This document shows positions 1 through 7,483 of a stretch of DNA of 15,793 nt, piece after piece. The stretch comes from an uncultured Candidatus Saccharibacteria bacterium. Lineage in GTDB: Bacteria > Patescibacteria > Saccharimonadia > Saccharimonadales > CAMLKC01. Position numbers and translations under genes: made by a program. Location: positions 1-15,793 of the forward strand of contig CAMLDM010000017.1 in the NCBI GenBank assembly GCA_946479025.1. Reading direction: 5' to 3'. Under the pieces are notes generated by a model. It made no database searches. It was not told the origin of the DNA and saw only the letters and a program-made list of their open reading frames with translations. Numbering within the stretch: position 1 is the stretch's first letter; every line of letters starts with the position of its first letter.

Positions 1-128
1 TTCACAGGAACTCCTTGGTAGATCGGTTGCAACTGACAGACCTCCCGCGAAACTTCCCGGAGAATCTGCCAGCTACAAGCGTGAACAGAGAACTAAAATG
101 TACCTCGGAGCCAAAGGGGCTCAACGAT
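1..128 (-). other. Putative structured RNA or long 5' leader, partial at window edge
   Basis: Bases 1-180 contain no convincing coding sequence. Read on the minus strand from about 128, downstream of a strong promoter, there is no ATG before the window edge. The RNA would fold: AGCTGGCAGA (complement of 64-73) pairs with TCTGTCAGTT (complement of about 32-41) with two G-U pairs, and CTCC/GGAG closes an inner stem. A short hairpin GAGCC/GGCTC (108-122) lies near its 5' end, and TTCAC/GTGAA could close the outer arm at the edge. I compared it by eye with tmRNA, RNase P RNA, SRP RNA, 6S RNA and common riboswitch cores and saw no diagnostic motif. It may be a small RNA or the leader of a gene beyond the edge. 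Confidence 0.35.
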
Positions 129-134
129 GCGAAA

Positions 135-163
135 ATATTATCATATCTAGTACGATATGTCAA
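135..163 (-). promoter_or_regulatory. Strong sigma70-type promoter reading leftward
   Basis: On the minus strand TTGACA (163-158) is followed by a 17-bp spacer and TAATAT (140-135), with a TGa extension directly before the -10. This is the best consensus promoter in the window. Transcription would start near 128 and run off the left edge. It lies just downstream of the kinase gene stop at 181. Confidence 0.6.
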
Positions 164-180
164 ATAATTTACAGAGGTGA

Positions 181-759
181 CTAGCTATAGAAATCGATAG
201 ATCGAAGTTCTTTGTCAAGCTGTTCGTGCAGATGCTCAATGTCACCGTTATTCATCAGGTAATAGTCGGCAATGGCGATAGGGCCGCCTTTTTCGATGTC
301 TTCGATTTCGCGCCAATCGCGCTCATCCACTTCGGCGGAGGTAAGCGGACGGTCAGGGCGATTTGCAAGGCGCTGCTTGCGAAGATGTTTTGATGTGACA
401 ACCGCAATGACAGTCATTTCGCCTGGAAATTCGTGCTTGAGCGCTTTGTATTCCGTCCACGAATACAGGCCATCGAGAATAATCCGGTGCTGCCCCGCGT
501 CAATGAGACTGTGAGCCTGCTTGATGACCCGTTTGACGATAAAATCATTACCTTCTTTTTCGCGGATTGCTTTGCGAAACGGGTTTTCTACCGCCCAGTC
601 GCCAGGAGTAAGACCAGCTTCTCTCATGGCTTCATAAAAGATGCCGCCAAAGTAAATTTTTGGATACCCTTTATCAGTAAGATACTCAATAGCTGCCGTT
701 TTTCCGCTGCCGGTCAGGCCGACAAACGCGACGATCTTGACGTTTTCGTGATGTTTCAT
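181..759 (-). CDS. P-loop nucleoside/nucleotide kinase, dephospho-CoA-kinase-like
   Basis: A 192-aa cytoplasmic P-loop kinase. Walker A is GLTGSGKT (residues 14-21), a Walker B-like ILDG lies at 94-97, and the C-terminal half has an Arg-rich LID-like stretch (R127, R130, R134) followed by an RD pair (147-148) and AD..LMNNGD (164-173). This pattern resembles the archaeal-type CoaE/UPF0200 group and adenylate-kinase-like AAA_17 proteins more than classical bacterial CoaE. The substrate cannot be fixed from sequence; phosphorylation of dephospho-CoA or a nucleotide is plausible. The start at 759 is supported by an extended -10 (TGaTATACT, 775-767) only 7 nt upstream and by the lack of sensible coding sequence beyond it. 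It diverges from the polyprenyl synthase gene. Linkage of a coaE-like gene to polA and mutM is common in bacteria, which mildly supports the CoA reading. Confidence 0.75.
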   Translation of the reverse strand: MKHHENVKIVAFVGLTGSGKTAAIEYLTDKGYPKIYFGGIFYEAMREAGLTPGDWAVENPFRKAIREKEGNDFIVKRVIKQAHSLIDAGQHRIILDGLYSWTEYKALKHEFPGEMTVIAVVTSKHLRKQRLANRPDRPLTSAEVDERDWREIEDIEKGGPIAIADYYLMNNGDIEHLHEQLDKELRSIDFYS

Positions 760-766
760 TCCTATT

Positions 767-775
767 AGTATATCA
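767..775 (-). promoter_or_regulatory. Extended -10 promoter of the P-loop kinase, probably leaderless
   Basis: The minus strand reads TGaTATACT, and the ATG (759-757) begins 7 nt after the hexamer. Transcription would start at or within a base or two of the start codon. There is no good -35 box and no properly spaced Shine-Dalgarno site. Confidence 0.6.
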
Positions 776-780
776 GACGG

Positions 781-786
781 TATACA
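781..786 (+). promoter_or_regulatory. -10 box of the polyprenyl synthase gene, probably leaderless
   Basis: TATACA lies 8 nt before the ATG at 795, back to back with the divergent kinase promoter in a 35-bp intergenic gap. No Shine-Dalgarno sequence is present. TACACT at 783-788 is an alternative hexamer. Confidence 0.45.
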
Positions 787-794
787 CTAGTTGT

Positions 795-1856
795 ATGTCT
801 TTATATAAAATTCTTGATGAGGCGCTTGCGGAGAAGATACATGTGGATCTAGGGCGGTTTGTCCGCGCTTGGAAACAGGAAGAATCCATAGGCAACAGCG
901 AGCCGATTGACGCATTTTGCGACGTGATGCTTCGCGGCGGGAAGCGGTTGCGGGGCGTGCTGGCTATGCAAAGCTATTGGACGCATGGCGGCCAGAACGA
1001 CGAGGTGGCTCTGGGCGCGGCGCGGGTGTTTGAAATCATTCAGACGTCGCTTTTGGTGGTGGATGACATTGCCGATCGCTCAGCCCTTAGGCGCGGCGGG
1101 TTGTCGGCACACAAGCAGATTGAAGCCTATGCGCGGGTACATGATGTGAAGGGCGACGTGCAGCACTACGGGATAGTGCAGGCTATGAACGTGGCCTACG
1201 CCGGCCTGCACAAGGCGACGACGGAGCTGCTGGCACTGCCGGTTCCAGCGGAAATTGCGCGGCTGACCAGTGCGAGGTTTCATGAAAATATCCTCACGAC
1301 AATAAACGGTCAGATTGACGATATTTTCAACGAAGCGACGCGCGAGTCTTTAGGTGAAGCGGCGGTCGAGCGCGTGCTGGCGCGCAAAACGCCGTACTAC
1401 ACGATTCTCGGACCGCTTGAATTGGGCGCACAACTGGCGGGCAAAGAACTTGCGCAAAGTTTGCGTGACTATTCGCTGCATGCCGGTATCTCCTACCAAA
1501 TCGCCGACGATATTATTAGTACGTTCGGCATAGAGACGGAGACGGGCAAGGGAAGTAACGACGACATTCACGAGGGAAAAATGACACTTTTGGCCTACTT
1601 CGCACTGCGCCATGGTAGCGATCAGCAAAAAGAAACGCTGCATAAAATTTTAGGGGATGAAAATGCGTCACAAGACGAATGTGACGAAGTGCGCATTATT
1701 TTTGAACAAACCGGCGCGCTGCAATTTGCTAAAGACCGCCAGGCGCTTCACGAAAAGCGGGCGCTGGCGGCGCTTAAAAATGACGCCGAAACCGAAGCGG
1801 CGTTCGTAAACTATTTGCGCGAACTCGCCGATTACCTCGTGAACCGCAAGAGCTGA
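795..1856 (+). CDS. Trans-type polyprenyl diphosphate synthase
   Basis: A 353-aa all-alpha prenyltransferase that condenses isopentenyl diphosphate with an allylic diphosphate. Visible motifs are GGKRLRG (48-54), first Asp-rich motif DDIAD (90-94) followed by the RRG diphosphate-binding element, and the second motif at 238-242 followed by GKGSNDDIHEGKMTLL. The second motif reads DDIIS: the last Asp of DDxxD is Ser, which is unusual. The residue five places before the first motif is Ser85, a small residue that in this family tends to go with longer products (geranylgeranyl or longer) rather than farnesyl; the exact chain length is inference. The likely role is supply of a prenyl carrier for envelope synthesis. 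Its TGA stop is embedded in the polA promoter. Confidence 0.88.
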   Translation: MSLYKILDEALAEKIHVDLGRFVRAWKQEESIGNSEPIDAFCDVMLRGGKRLRGVLAMQSYWTHGGQNDEVALGAARVFEIIQTSLLVVDDIADRSALRRGGLSAHKQIEAYARVHDVKGDVQHYGIVQAMNVAYAGLHKATTELLALPVPAEIARLTSARFHENILTTINGQIDDIFNEATRESLGEAAVERVLARKTPYYTILGPLELGAQLAGKELAQSLRDYSLHAGISYQIADDIISTFGIETETGKGSNDDIHEGKMTLLAYFALRHGSDQQKETLHKILGDENASQDECDEVRIIFEQTGALQFAKDRQALHEKRALAALKNDAETEAAFVNYLRELADYLVNRKS

Positions 1857-1862
1857 TATACT
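1854..1862 (+). promoter_or_regulatory. Extended -10 promoter of polA overlapping the upstream stop codon
   Basis: The sequence is TGaTATACT, with the ATG of polA 6 nt after the hexamer (1869). The TGA stop of the polyprenyl synthase (1854-1856) supplies the TGn extension. There is no -35 match at 17 bp and no Shine-Dalgarno sequence, so a leaderless polA mRNA is likely. Confidence 0.6.
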
Positions 1863-1868
1863 AAAGGC

Positions 1869-4421
1869 ATGAAACGTCTTGTCGTCATCGATGGAAAAAG
1901 TGTTTTTTACCGCGGGTATTATGCGATGCCCGGGCTTTCTCTGAAGGACGGCACGCCGACCGGCGGCGTGTACGGCTTTGCTTCTTTGGCGCTGGAGATT
2001 ATCAAAAAGCTCGAGCCGGATTACGTTGCTGTAGCATGGGACAAGAAGGGAACGAGCATCCGCAAACGTCTGGAAATTTTACCGACGTACAAGGCCGGGC
2101 GCAAAAAACCCCCGGAGGATTTTTTTGCGCAAATCCCAATGCTTAACGAACTGTGCGATGCGTTCAACTGGCCGATTTACGAATTCGACGATTACGAGGC
2201 AGACGACATCCTCGGTACTATGGCACTTCAGGCCAGCGAACAAAAAATCGAGACATGCCTTATTACGAGCGATCTCGATATGCTGCAACTCGTCGGGCCG
2301 CTGACGCATGTTTATGCGCTGAAAAAAGGGTTCACCGACATTGAACAGTATGACCCCGAATATTTTGAACAGAAATATGGCATTTCCGTTCACCAGTTCC
2401 TCGATCTCAAGGCACTCAAGGGCGATTCGAGCGACAACATTCCGGGCGTGCCGGGGATCGGCGAGAAAACGGCGATCTCGCTGTTACAAGAGTTCACGAC
2501 GCTCGACGGCATCTACGAACATCTCGATGATATAAAGCCGAGTGTGATGAAAAAACTTGAGGCCGGTAAGGACTCGGCGTATCTCAGCCGGGAGGTGGCG
2601 GAAATCTGGTGCGACGCACCGATGCAGCTTGATCTTAAGGCGATGGACGCCCATGAGCTCGATACGGAAAAGCTAGCGGAACTTCTCAAAAAATATGAAT
2701 TCAATTCACTGCTCCGTCGGCTACCAAAGCACATGCAAAACGGTAACGGCGCGCAGGGAAGTCTATTCGATACGACGCCGCAATCAACCGCGCCAGCACT
2801 AAAAGAAGTAGAGTGGCCGGAAACGCTCAGTCTTGAGGCTGATTCTGCGGTACTGGTTCATGTACATGGGGACGAAGCTTGGCTTTCGCTCGATAAAAAA
2901 ACCGTTGCCAAAACGCCGCTTCTAAGAGTTGATAAAAGCGTTTGGCGCGCGCTCGAAATGACGAACGTTGTGACGTATGATGCCAAGCAGCTGTATCATA
3001 CGGCGCACGACGAGGGCGTGGAGGTGAAGTTTGACACGGTGCACGATTTGCGCCAGGGCGCGTTCTTGCTCGACCCGCTTTCTCGCGACCGTTCGATTTC
3101 CGGCCTTGCCGGCGATGCGATCAACGAGGCTGACGCCGGACAGGTGATGGCAGCGCTTTGGGCTGCTTATGAGTACCAGCTCGAAGGATTTAAAAAAGAG
3201 CCGAAGATTGCCAAGGTTGCGCACGAGCTTGATTTCCCGCTGACGTACATGCTTTACCGCATGGAAGCGCGCGGTATTAAAATCGACAAAAAACAACTTG
3301 CGAAGATGAGCAAAGAACTCGGCGACGAGCACGACAAGCTTGAGCAAGAAATGTATGCGATGGCCGGCTACGAGTTTAATATCGGCTCGCCGGCACAGCT
3401 TTCCGAGGTGTTATTTACCAAGCTACAGCTGCCAACAGACGGCATCAAAAAAGGCAAAACAGGCTACAGTACCGGGCAAAAAGAGCTCGACAAACTCCGC
3501 GGCCAGCACCCCATCATCGAGCTGATCGAGCGTACACGCGAACTTGCCAAGCTCAAAAACACGTATGTCGATACGTTGCCGCTTCTCGCCGATGAACGCT
3601 CGCGCCTGCATACTGATTTTCGCCAGGATGTAGCAGCGACCGGCCGGCTGTCGAGCAACAACCCGAACTTGCAGAATATCCCAGTGCGCAGTGACTTGGG
3701 CCGACGCATCCGCGAGGCGTTCGTGCCGGAAGGCGACAAAGTGTTCGTGAGCGCCGACTACTCGCAGTTCGAACTTCGTCTTGCGGCCGTGCTGGCGGAC
3801 GACGAAGGCCTGATCAACGACTTCAACCAAGGTGCGGATATCCACACTAAAACCGCCGCGCAGGCCTACGGCATTCCGATGGATGAGGTGACGAAAAACC
3901 AGCGCCGCGCCGCAAAAGTCATCAACTTCGGCGTGCTCTACGGCATGAGCCCGCACGGCCTTTCGGCTGCTACGGGCATGACATTCGTGGAAGCGAAAAA
4001 GTTTATCGACCAGTACTTTGAACTACGCGCGCCGATCCGAAAATACATAGATGAAACGCTGGAGAAGGCCAAAACTGAAGGTTACGTGGAGACGTACTTC
4101 GGCCGCCGCCGCCCAACTCCGGATGTAAGTAGCAGCAACTTCATGGTGCGAGAAGGCGCCAAACGCGCCGCCGCCAATATGCCGATCCAGGGGACCGAAG
4201 CCGACCTTATGAAAATGGCGATGCTCAAAGTCGATGAAAAGATCGGCGACTTAGGCGAACAAATCTTGCAGGTGCACGACAGCATCCTCGTCGAATGTCC
4301 GGAGGAAAATGCCGAAAAAGTCGCCGAACTTCTAAAAGACACGATGGAGAATATTTACCCGGACCTAAAAGTAAAGCTGAAGGTCGACGTATCTACCGGC
4401 AAAAACTGGGGTGAGCTCTAA
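1869..4421 (+). CDS. polA: DNA polymerase I
   Basis: An 850-aa family A polymerase for gap filling, Okazaki-primer removal and repair. The N-terminal FEN-type 5'-3' nuclease domain (about 1-290) shows D8, YEADDILG, ITSDLDMLQLV and the helix-hairpin-helix GDSSDNIPGVPGIGEKTA. The middle domain lacks the DxE pair of the proofreading exonuclease, so 3'-5' activity is predicted absent, as in Taq and Bacillus Pol I. The polymerase domain has motif A SADYSQFELR (D630 catalytic, E635 steric gate), motif B RRAAKVINFGVLYG and motif C QVHDS (H803, D804). The residue after YSQ is Phe634, where E. coli and Taq have Ile. The start is fixed by the conserved MKRLVVIDG beginning and the adjacent -10 box. mutM lies three genes downstream, a frequent polA neighbour. 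Confidence 0.97.
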   Translation: MKRLVVIDGKSVFYRGYYAMPGLSLKDGTPTGGVYGFASLALEIIKKLEPDYVAVAWDKKGTSIRKRLEILPTYKAGRKKPPEDFFAQIPMLNELCDAFNWPIYEFDDYEADDILGTMALQASEQKIETCLITSDLDMLQLVGPLTHVYALKKGFTDIEQYDPEYFEQKYGISVHQFLDLKALKGDSSDNIPGVPGIGEKTAISLLQEFTTLDGIYEHLDDIKPSVMKKLEAGKDSAYLSREVAEIWCDAPMQLDLKAMDAHELDTEKLAELLKKYEFNSLLRRLPKHMQNGNGAQGSLFDTTPQSTAPALKEVEWPETLSLEADSAVLVHVHGDEAWLSLDKKTVAKTPLLRVDKSVWRALEMTNVVTYDAKQLYHTAHDEGVEVKFDTVHDLRQGAFLLDPLSRDRSISGLAGDAINEADAGQVMAALWAAYEYQLEGFKKEPKIAKVAHELDFPLTYMLYRMEARGIKIDKKQLAKMSKELGDEHDKLEQEMYAMAGYEFNIGSPAQLSEVLFTKLQLPTDGIKKGKTGYSTGQKELDKLRGQHPIIELIERTRELAKLKNTYVDTLPLLADERSRLHTDFRQDVAATGRLSSNNPNLQNIPVRSDLGRRIREAFVPEGDKVFVSADYSQFELRLAAVLADDEGLINDFNQGADIHTKTAAQAYGIPMDEVTKNQRRAAKVINFGVLYGMSPHGLSAATGMTFVEAKKFIDQYFELRAPIRKYIDETLEKAKTEGYVETYFGRRRPTPDVSSSNFMVREGAKRAAANMPIQGTEADLMKMAMLKVDEKIGDLGEQILQVHDSILVECPEENAEKVAELLKDTMENIYPDLKVKLKVDVSTGKNWGEL

Positions 4422-4430
4422 ATTATTACA

Positions 4431-4459
4431 TCGACACGCGCACGTAAAAATGGTATTAT
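4431..4459 (+). promoter_or_regulatory. Promoter of the membrane-anchored hypothetical gene
   Basis: TCGACA (4431-4436; five of six to TTGACA), a 17-bp spacer and TGgTATTAT (hexamer 4454-4459) precede an ATG 6 nt later (4466). There is no Shine-Dalgarno sequence, so the mRNA is likely leaderless. It may drive the membrane protein, HAD and mutM genes together. Confidence 0.6.
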
Positions 4460-4465
4460 TTAGCC

Positions 4466-5086
4466 ATGTATAGGAATTCCTCCCGGCTTCTTCCAATTAT
4501 CCTGGTGCTCATCGTAGTTGCTATTGCGATTGCCGCGCTTGTTTCGGTTGGCCGTGCTATTTTTGGCGGCGGCTCGGCGCCCGACCAGTCGCAAGTCGAC
4601 CTTGGCCATGAAGCGCTTATCAATACGTCGCCGAACCGCAGCGTGCGCATGACCGTTCGCGGTCCGATCGTCGCCGATGAGAATTTCCGCTCCTACCAGG
4701 TAACGGTGACGCCGAGCAGTCGCTCGCTCGCAACGTATTCCGGCTACCTCAACCAGATGATAGGCTCGAAAGAGTATGTCAACAACCAGAAGGCTTACGA
4801 AGAGTTCGTATACTCGCTCGACAAAGCGAAAATGATGAACGGCGACGAGTTGAAAGACGAAAAAAACGATACGCGCGGCATCTGTGCGACCGGCAACGTG
4901 TACGAGTTTGAAGTGCTTACCGACAACAGCACGGTAAAACGCCTGTGGACCTCAACCTGTAAAGGTTCGTCGGGATCATTCAAGGCGAGCGTGACGCAAG
5001 TGCAGAACCTGTTTCTCAAGCAGATTCCTGACAGCACGAAACTTCTAAAGGATATCAACTTATCGGCACCAGTCAGTCTGTTCTAG
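4466..5086 (+). CDS. Conserved-looking membrane-anchored protein of unknown function
   Basis: A 206-aa protein that I do not recognise. A short basic N-terminus (MYRNSSR) precedes one hydrophobic helix (about 8-28), then a Gly-rich linker and a roughly 165-residue polar domain. With R3 and R7 before the helix, the charge rule predicts the bulk lies outside the cytoplasmic membrane. No lipobox is visible. The only cysteines, C140 and C165, both lie in the predicted outside domain and flank a GNVYEFEVL strand, so a disulfide is possible. It is followed by the HAD gene after a single base, suggesting a polycistron with the HAD and mutM genes. Its position in a DNA-repair neighbourhood does not by itself imply a repair role. 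Confidence 0.8.
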   Translation: MYRNSSRLLPIILVLIVVAIAIAALVSVGRAIFGGGSAPDQSQVDLGHEALINTSPNRSVRMTVRGPIVADENFRSYQVTVTPSSRSLATYSGYLNQMIGSKEYVNNQKAYEEFVYSLDKAKMMNGDELKDEKNDTRGICATGNVYEFEVLTDNSTVKRLWTSTCKGSSGSFKASVTQVQNLFLKQIPDSTKLLKDINLSAPVSLF

Positions 5087-5087
5087 T

Positions 5088-5681
5088 ATGGCAGTGCGGG
5101 GTATTATTTTTGATTGTTTCGGGGTAATCTGCCACGGCAGCCTCGACTATCTGCGCTCAATTACGCCGCCCGAGCGTTTGCAGGAGCTAAACGATCTTAG
5201 TCACGCGTCGGACTATGGCCATGTGACACCGGAAGAATACGCGCAGAAAATCAGCGAAATAATCGGCCGGCCAGCGGATGAAATCGCCCGCTTGACCCGT
5301 GAGCAGCGCGTGAAAAGCAGTGAAATGATGGAACTTGTCCGTTCACTGCGCCCGCAGTACAAGACTGCCATGCTGAGCAATATCGGCCGCGGCGTTATGA
5401 ACGAACTGTTTACGCCCGAAGAGCTGGATGAACTTTTTGATACGGTTGTGCTTTCGAGTGACGAAGGTGTCGTGAAGCCGCATCCCGAAGCATACGAGCT
5501 GGCCGCACAGCGTCTTGGCCTTATGCCGGAAGAATGTGTGATGATCGATGACATTCCGGTCAATGTGCGCGGTGCAGAGATGACCGGCATGAGCGGCGTC
5601 GTGTGTCAGAATTTTGACCAGTGCAAAATTGACCTCCATAAATTGCTGGAGACATCGTATGCCGGAACTGCCCGAAGTTGA
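5088..5681 (+). CDS. HAD-superfamily hydrolase
   Basis: A 197-aa haloacid-dehalogenase-like hydrolase. Motif I is FDCFGV (nucleophile D9), motif II LSNIG (S97, N98), motif III GVVKPHPEAY (K130) and motif IV VMIDD (D154, D155), with an alpha-helical cap at about 16-85. The second Asp of the phosphatase DxD motif is Phe11. The DxFG/DxGG type of motif I occurs in haloalkanoate dehalogenases and in some sugar-phosphatase-like members such as YihX, so the substrate is open. It starts one base after the upstream stop and its 3' end overlaps mutM by 23 bp, implying translational coupling. Confidence 0.85.
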   Translation: MAVRGIIFDCFGVICHGSLDYLRSITPPERLQELNDLSHASDYGHVTPEEYAQKISEIIGRPADEIARLTREQRVKSSEMMELVRSLRPQYKTAMLSNIGRGVMNELFTPEELDELFDTVVLSSDEGVVKPHPEAYELAAQRLGLMPEECVMIDDIPVNVRGAEMTGMSGVVCQNFDQCKIDLHKLLETSYAGTARS

Positions 5682-6525
5682 GACGGTCCGCCGCGGCCTG
5701 CACGAACTGATTATCGGCCGGGTTGTGAAGGGCATCGACCATGACACGTCGAAAAGTTTTCCGAACGCTACGGCCGATGTGCGCGAATTTCTGATCGGTG
5801 CCAAAATTACCGATGTGCGCCGCCGCGCGAAAGTACTTCTCATTGACCTTTCGACGGATTATACGCTGGTGATTCACCTCAAGATGACCGGCCAGCTGGT
5901 GTTTCGCGGTGAAGCGGTTTTTGGCGCGGGACATCCGAGCGACAGTTTGATCGGCGAGCTGCCCGACCGCTCGACGCGCGTGAGTCTGGAATTTACAGAT
6001 GGCTCGCATTTGTATTTCAACGACCAACGAAAATTCGGCTGGATGAAGCTGATGCCGAGCCTCGAAGTGCCGAACATTGATTTCATGAAAAAAGTTGGGC
6101 CAGAACCACTCGAAGCGGATTTCACGGCCGATGAATTTGCTGCGCGTTTTTCCCGCCGGGCGAAAACCAGCATCAAGGCGGCGCTTCTCGACCAAACCGT
6201 GATTGCCGGCGTGGGAAACATTTACGCCGATGAAAGCCTGTGGGGTGCGAAAATTCACCCCAAGCGGCTTGTTGGCGCCATCACGACCGAGGAGTTTCAG
6301 AGGCTCTACGAAGAGCTCCGCGCGGTCATGAACCTGGCGATTGAAAAAGGTGGCAGCACCGATAAAAATTACGTGAACGCCGAGGGAAAACGCGGCAGTT
6401 ATATGGATTTTGCGCGCGTGTTCCGGCGGGAAGGGAAGCCGTGCCCGCGCTGCGGTACGACAATTATCAAATTCAAAGCGGCTGGACGCGGTACGCACAT
6501 TTGTCCGCAGTGTCAGGTAGAATAG
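5659..6525 (+). CDS. mutM: Formamidopyrimidine-DNA glycosylase (Fpg)
   Basis: Bifunctional glycosylase/AP lyase that removes 8-oxoguanine and formamidopyrimidines. The start is set at 5659, inside the HAD gene, because the catalytic N-terminus must be MPELPEVETV (Pro2 nucleophile, Glu3); the longer reading from 5614 would bury Pro2. A GGAG site at 5648-5651 with 7-nt spacing agrees. Also visible: K58 in RRRAKVL, H73 and MTGQL, the helix-two-turn-helix DQTVIAGVGNIYADE, and the zinc finger C262-C265-C282-C285 with the catalytic Arg277 in GRGTHICPQCQ. Length is 288 aa, slightly longer than E. coli Fpg, with extra residues around FGAGHPSDSLIGE. It overlaps the HAD gene by 23 bp. Confidence 0.96.
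   Translation: MPELPEVETVRRGLHELIIGRVVKGIDHDTSKSFPNATADVREFLIGAKITDVRRRAKVLLIDLSTDYTLVIHLKMTGQLVFRGEAVFGAGHPSDSLIGELPDRSTRVSLEFTDGSHLYFNDQRKFGWMKLMPSLEVPNIDFMKKVGPEPLEADFTADEFAARFSRRAKTSIKAALLDQTVIAGVGNIYADESLWGAKIHPKRLVGAITTEEFQRLYEELRAVMNLAIEKGGSTDKNYVNAEGKRGSYMDFARVFRREGKPCPRCGTTIIKFKAAGRGTHICPQCQVE
6518..6523 (+). promoter_or_regulatory. Possible -10 box of holA
   Basis: TAGAAT overlaps the end of mutM and lies 8 nt before the holA ATG (6532). No -35, TGn extension or Shine-Dalgarno site is seen. Spacing matches the leaderless pattern elsewhere in the window, but holA could also be read through from mutM. Confidence 0.35.
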
Positions 6526-6531
6526 TAACAG

Positions 6532-7440
6532 ATGATTACGCTGCTCATTGGGGAAAATAGTTTTGAGATCGACCGTGCGCTGAAAAAAATCGCGGCGTCT
6601 TTTGATGGTCGTGCCGAAAGGATCGATGGCAATTCGCTGGAGCTCAAACAGCTGCCAGATTTTTTGATGGGCGGCACGCTATTTGCCGAGAAACGCCTGG
6701 TGATTATAAAAAACCTGTCTGAAAACAAGAGCTTGTGGAATGGCTTTTCCGATTGGACGCCGCGCGTTTCCAGCGATGTACATCTGGTGCTCGTAGAGCC
6801 GAAGCCCGACAAACGGACAAAAACCTACAAAGATCTGCAAAAGCTGGCGGACGTTCAGGAGTTTAAGCCATGGACCGAGCGCGACGGCATGCAGGCGGAA
6901 AAGTGGGTGGTAAGCGAGGCGGCGGCGCTAGGCTTTACGCTGGATGCGAAAAACGCGCGCCTGCTCGTGCAGCGTGTCGGCGTCGACCAGTGGCTGCTGT
7001 ATCAGGCACTTTTAAAGCTTGCGGTCGTTGAAACGATTACGCCGGAAGTCATAGAGGATATTATTGATGCCAATCCGCTGGAAAACGTATTTAACCTTTT
7101 TGAAGCGGCACTAAAAGGTGATGCTCTCAGGGTGAAACGCATGCTGGGAACGCTGGAAACCTCCCAAGAGCCGCACATGCTCCTTGGGCTCCTTGGTAGC
7201 CAGGCATTTCAGCTGGCGGTACTTGAGGCGGGCGAAAAGCCGAGCGCCGAGATCGCAAAAGATTTCGGCGTGCATCCGTTCGCGCTTTCCAAACTTGCGC
7301 CATACGCAAAAAAGCTGGGGAGACCGGGCGTGCGAAAGGTAATCGCTGCTTTTGCCGAAGCGGATGGCGGCATGAAAACGTCGGCCGCGGAGCCGTGGCT
7401 CCTGATTGAACGGGCGCTTATAAAAGTCGCGAACATATAA
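6532..7440 (+). CDS. holA: DNA polymerase III subunit delta
   Basis: A 302-aa clamp-loader subunit that opens the beta sliding clamp. The N-terminus MITLLIGENSFEIDRALKKI matches the family's 'GxdxFli' opening, followed by an inactive AAA+-like fold without Walker motifs: LFAEKRLVIIKNLSE at about 51-65 and a VHLVLVEPKPDKRTKTYK segment. The C-terminal half contains QWLLYQALLKLAVV and the collar-type ENVFNLFEAALKGDALRVKRML, typical of delta. Similarity is to the general HolA/YqeN pattern. Convergent placement against rpsT is the same arrangement seen in Firmicutes and supports the assignment. Confidence 0.88.
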   Translation: MITLLIGENSFEIDRALKKIAASFDGRAERIDGNSLELKQLPDFLMGGTLFAEKRLVIIKNLSENKSLWNGFSDWTPRVSSDVHLVLVEPKPDKRTKTYKDLQKLADVQEFKPWTERDGMQAEKWVVSEAAALGFTLDAKNARLLVQRVGVDQWLLYQALLKLAVVETITPEVIEDIIDANPLENVFNLFEAALKGDALRVKRMLGTLETSQEPHMLLGLLGSQAFQLAVLEAGEKPSAEIAKDFGVHPFALSKLAPYAKKLGRPGVRKVIAAFAEADGGMKTSAAEPWLLIERALIKVANI

Positions 7441-7469
7441 AAATACGCCGGGAATTTCCGGCGTATTTT
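7440..7469. terminator. Bidirectional rho-independent terminator between holA and rpsT
   Basis: A perfect 12-bp stem AAAATACGCCGG (7440-7451) and CCGGCGTATTTT (7458-7469) with a 6-nt loop. The A-rich left arm and T-rich right arm give a U tract in both directions, serving convergent holA and rpsT. The stem begins in the holA stop codon. Confidence 0.85.
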
Positions 7470-7483
7470 GTGCTGAGGGGAGA

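Noticed and set aside
64..73. TGTAGCTGGCAG on the minus strand as part of SRP (4.5S) RNA
   Set aside because: The universal apical GGAAGG/AGCAG domain of SRP RNA is absent, so the short match is likely chance.
98..183. 28-codon plus-strand frame from ATG at 98
   Set aside because: No Shine-Dalgarno site or leaderless -10 box, no recognisable sequence, and it overlaps the strong opposite promoter.
5614..5658. Longer mutM start at 5614
   Set aside because: Fpg chemistry needs Pro2 at the N-terminus, which requires the start at 5659; a GGAG site supports this.
5560..6498. 312-codon minus-strand open frame
   Set aside because: It lies antisense to mutM and the HAD 3' end, has no recognisable motif, and its plus-strand counterpart shows full Fpg signatures.
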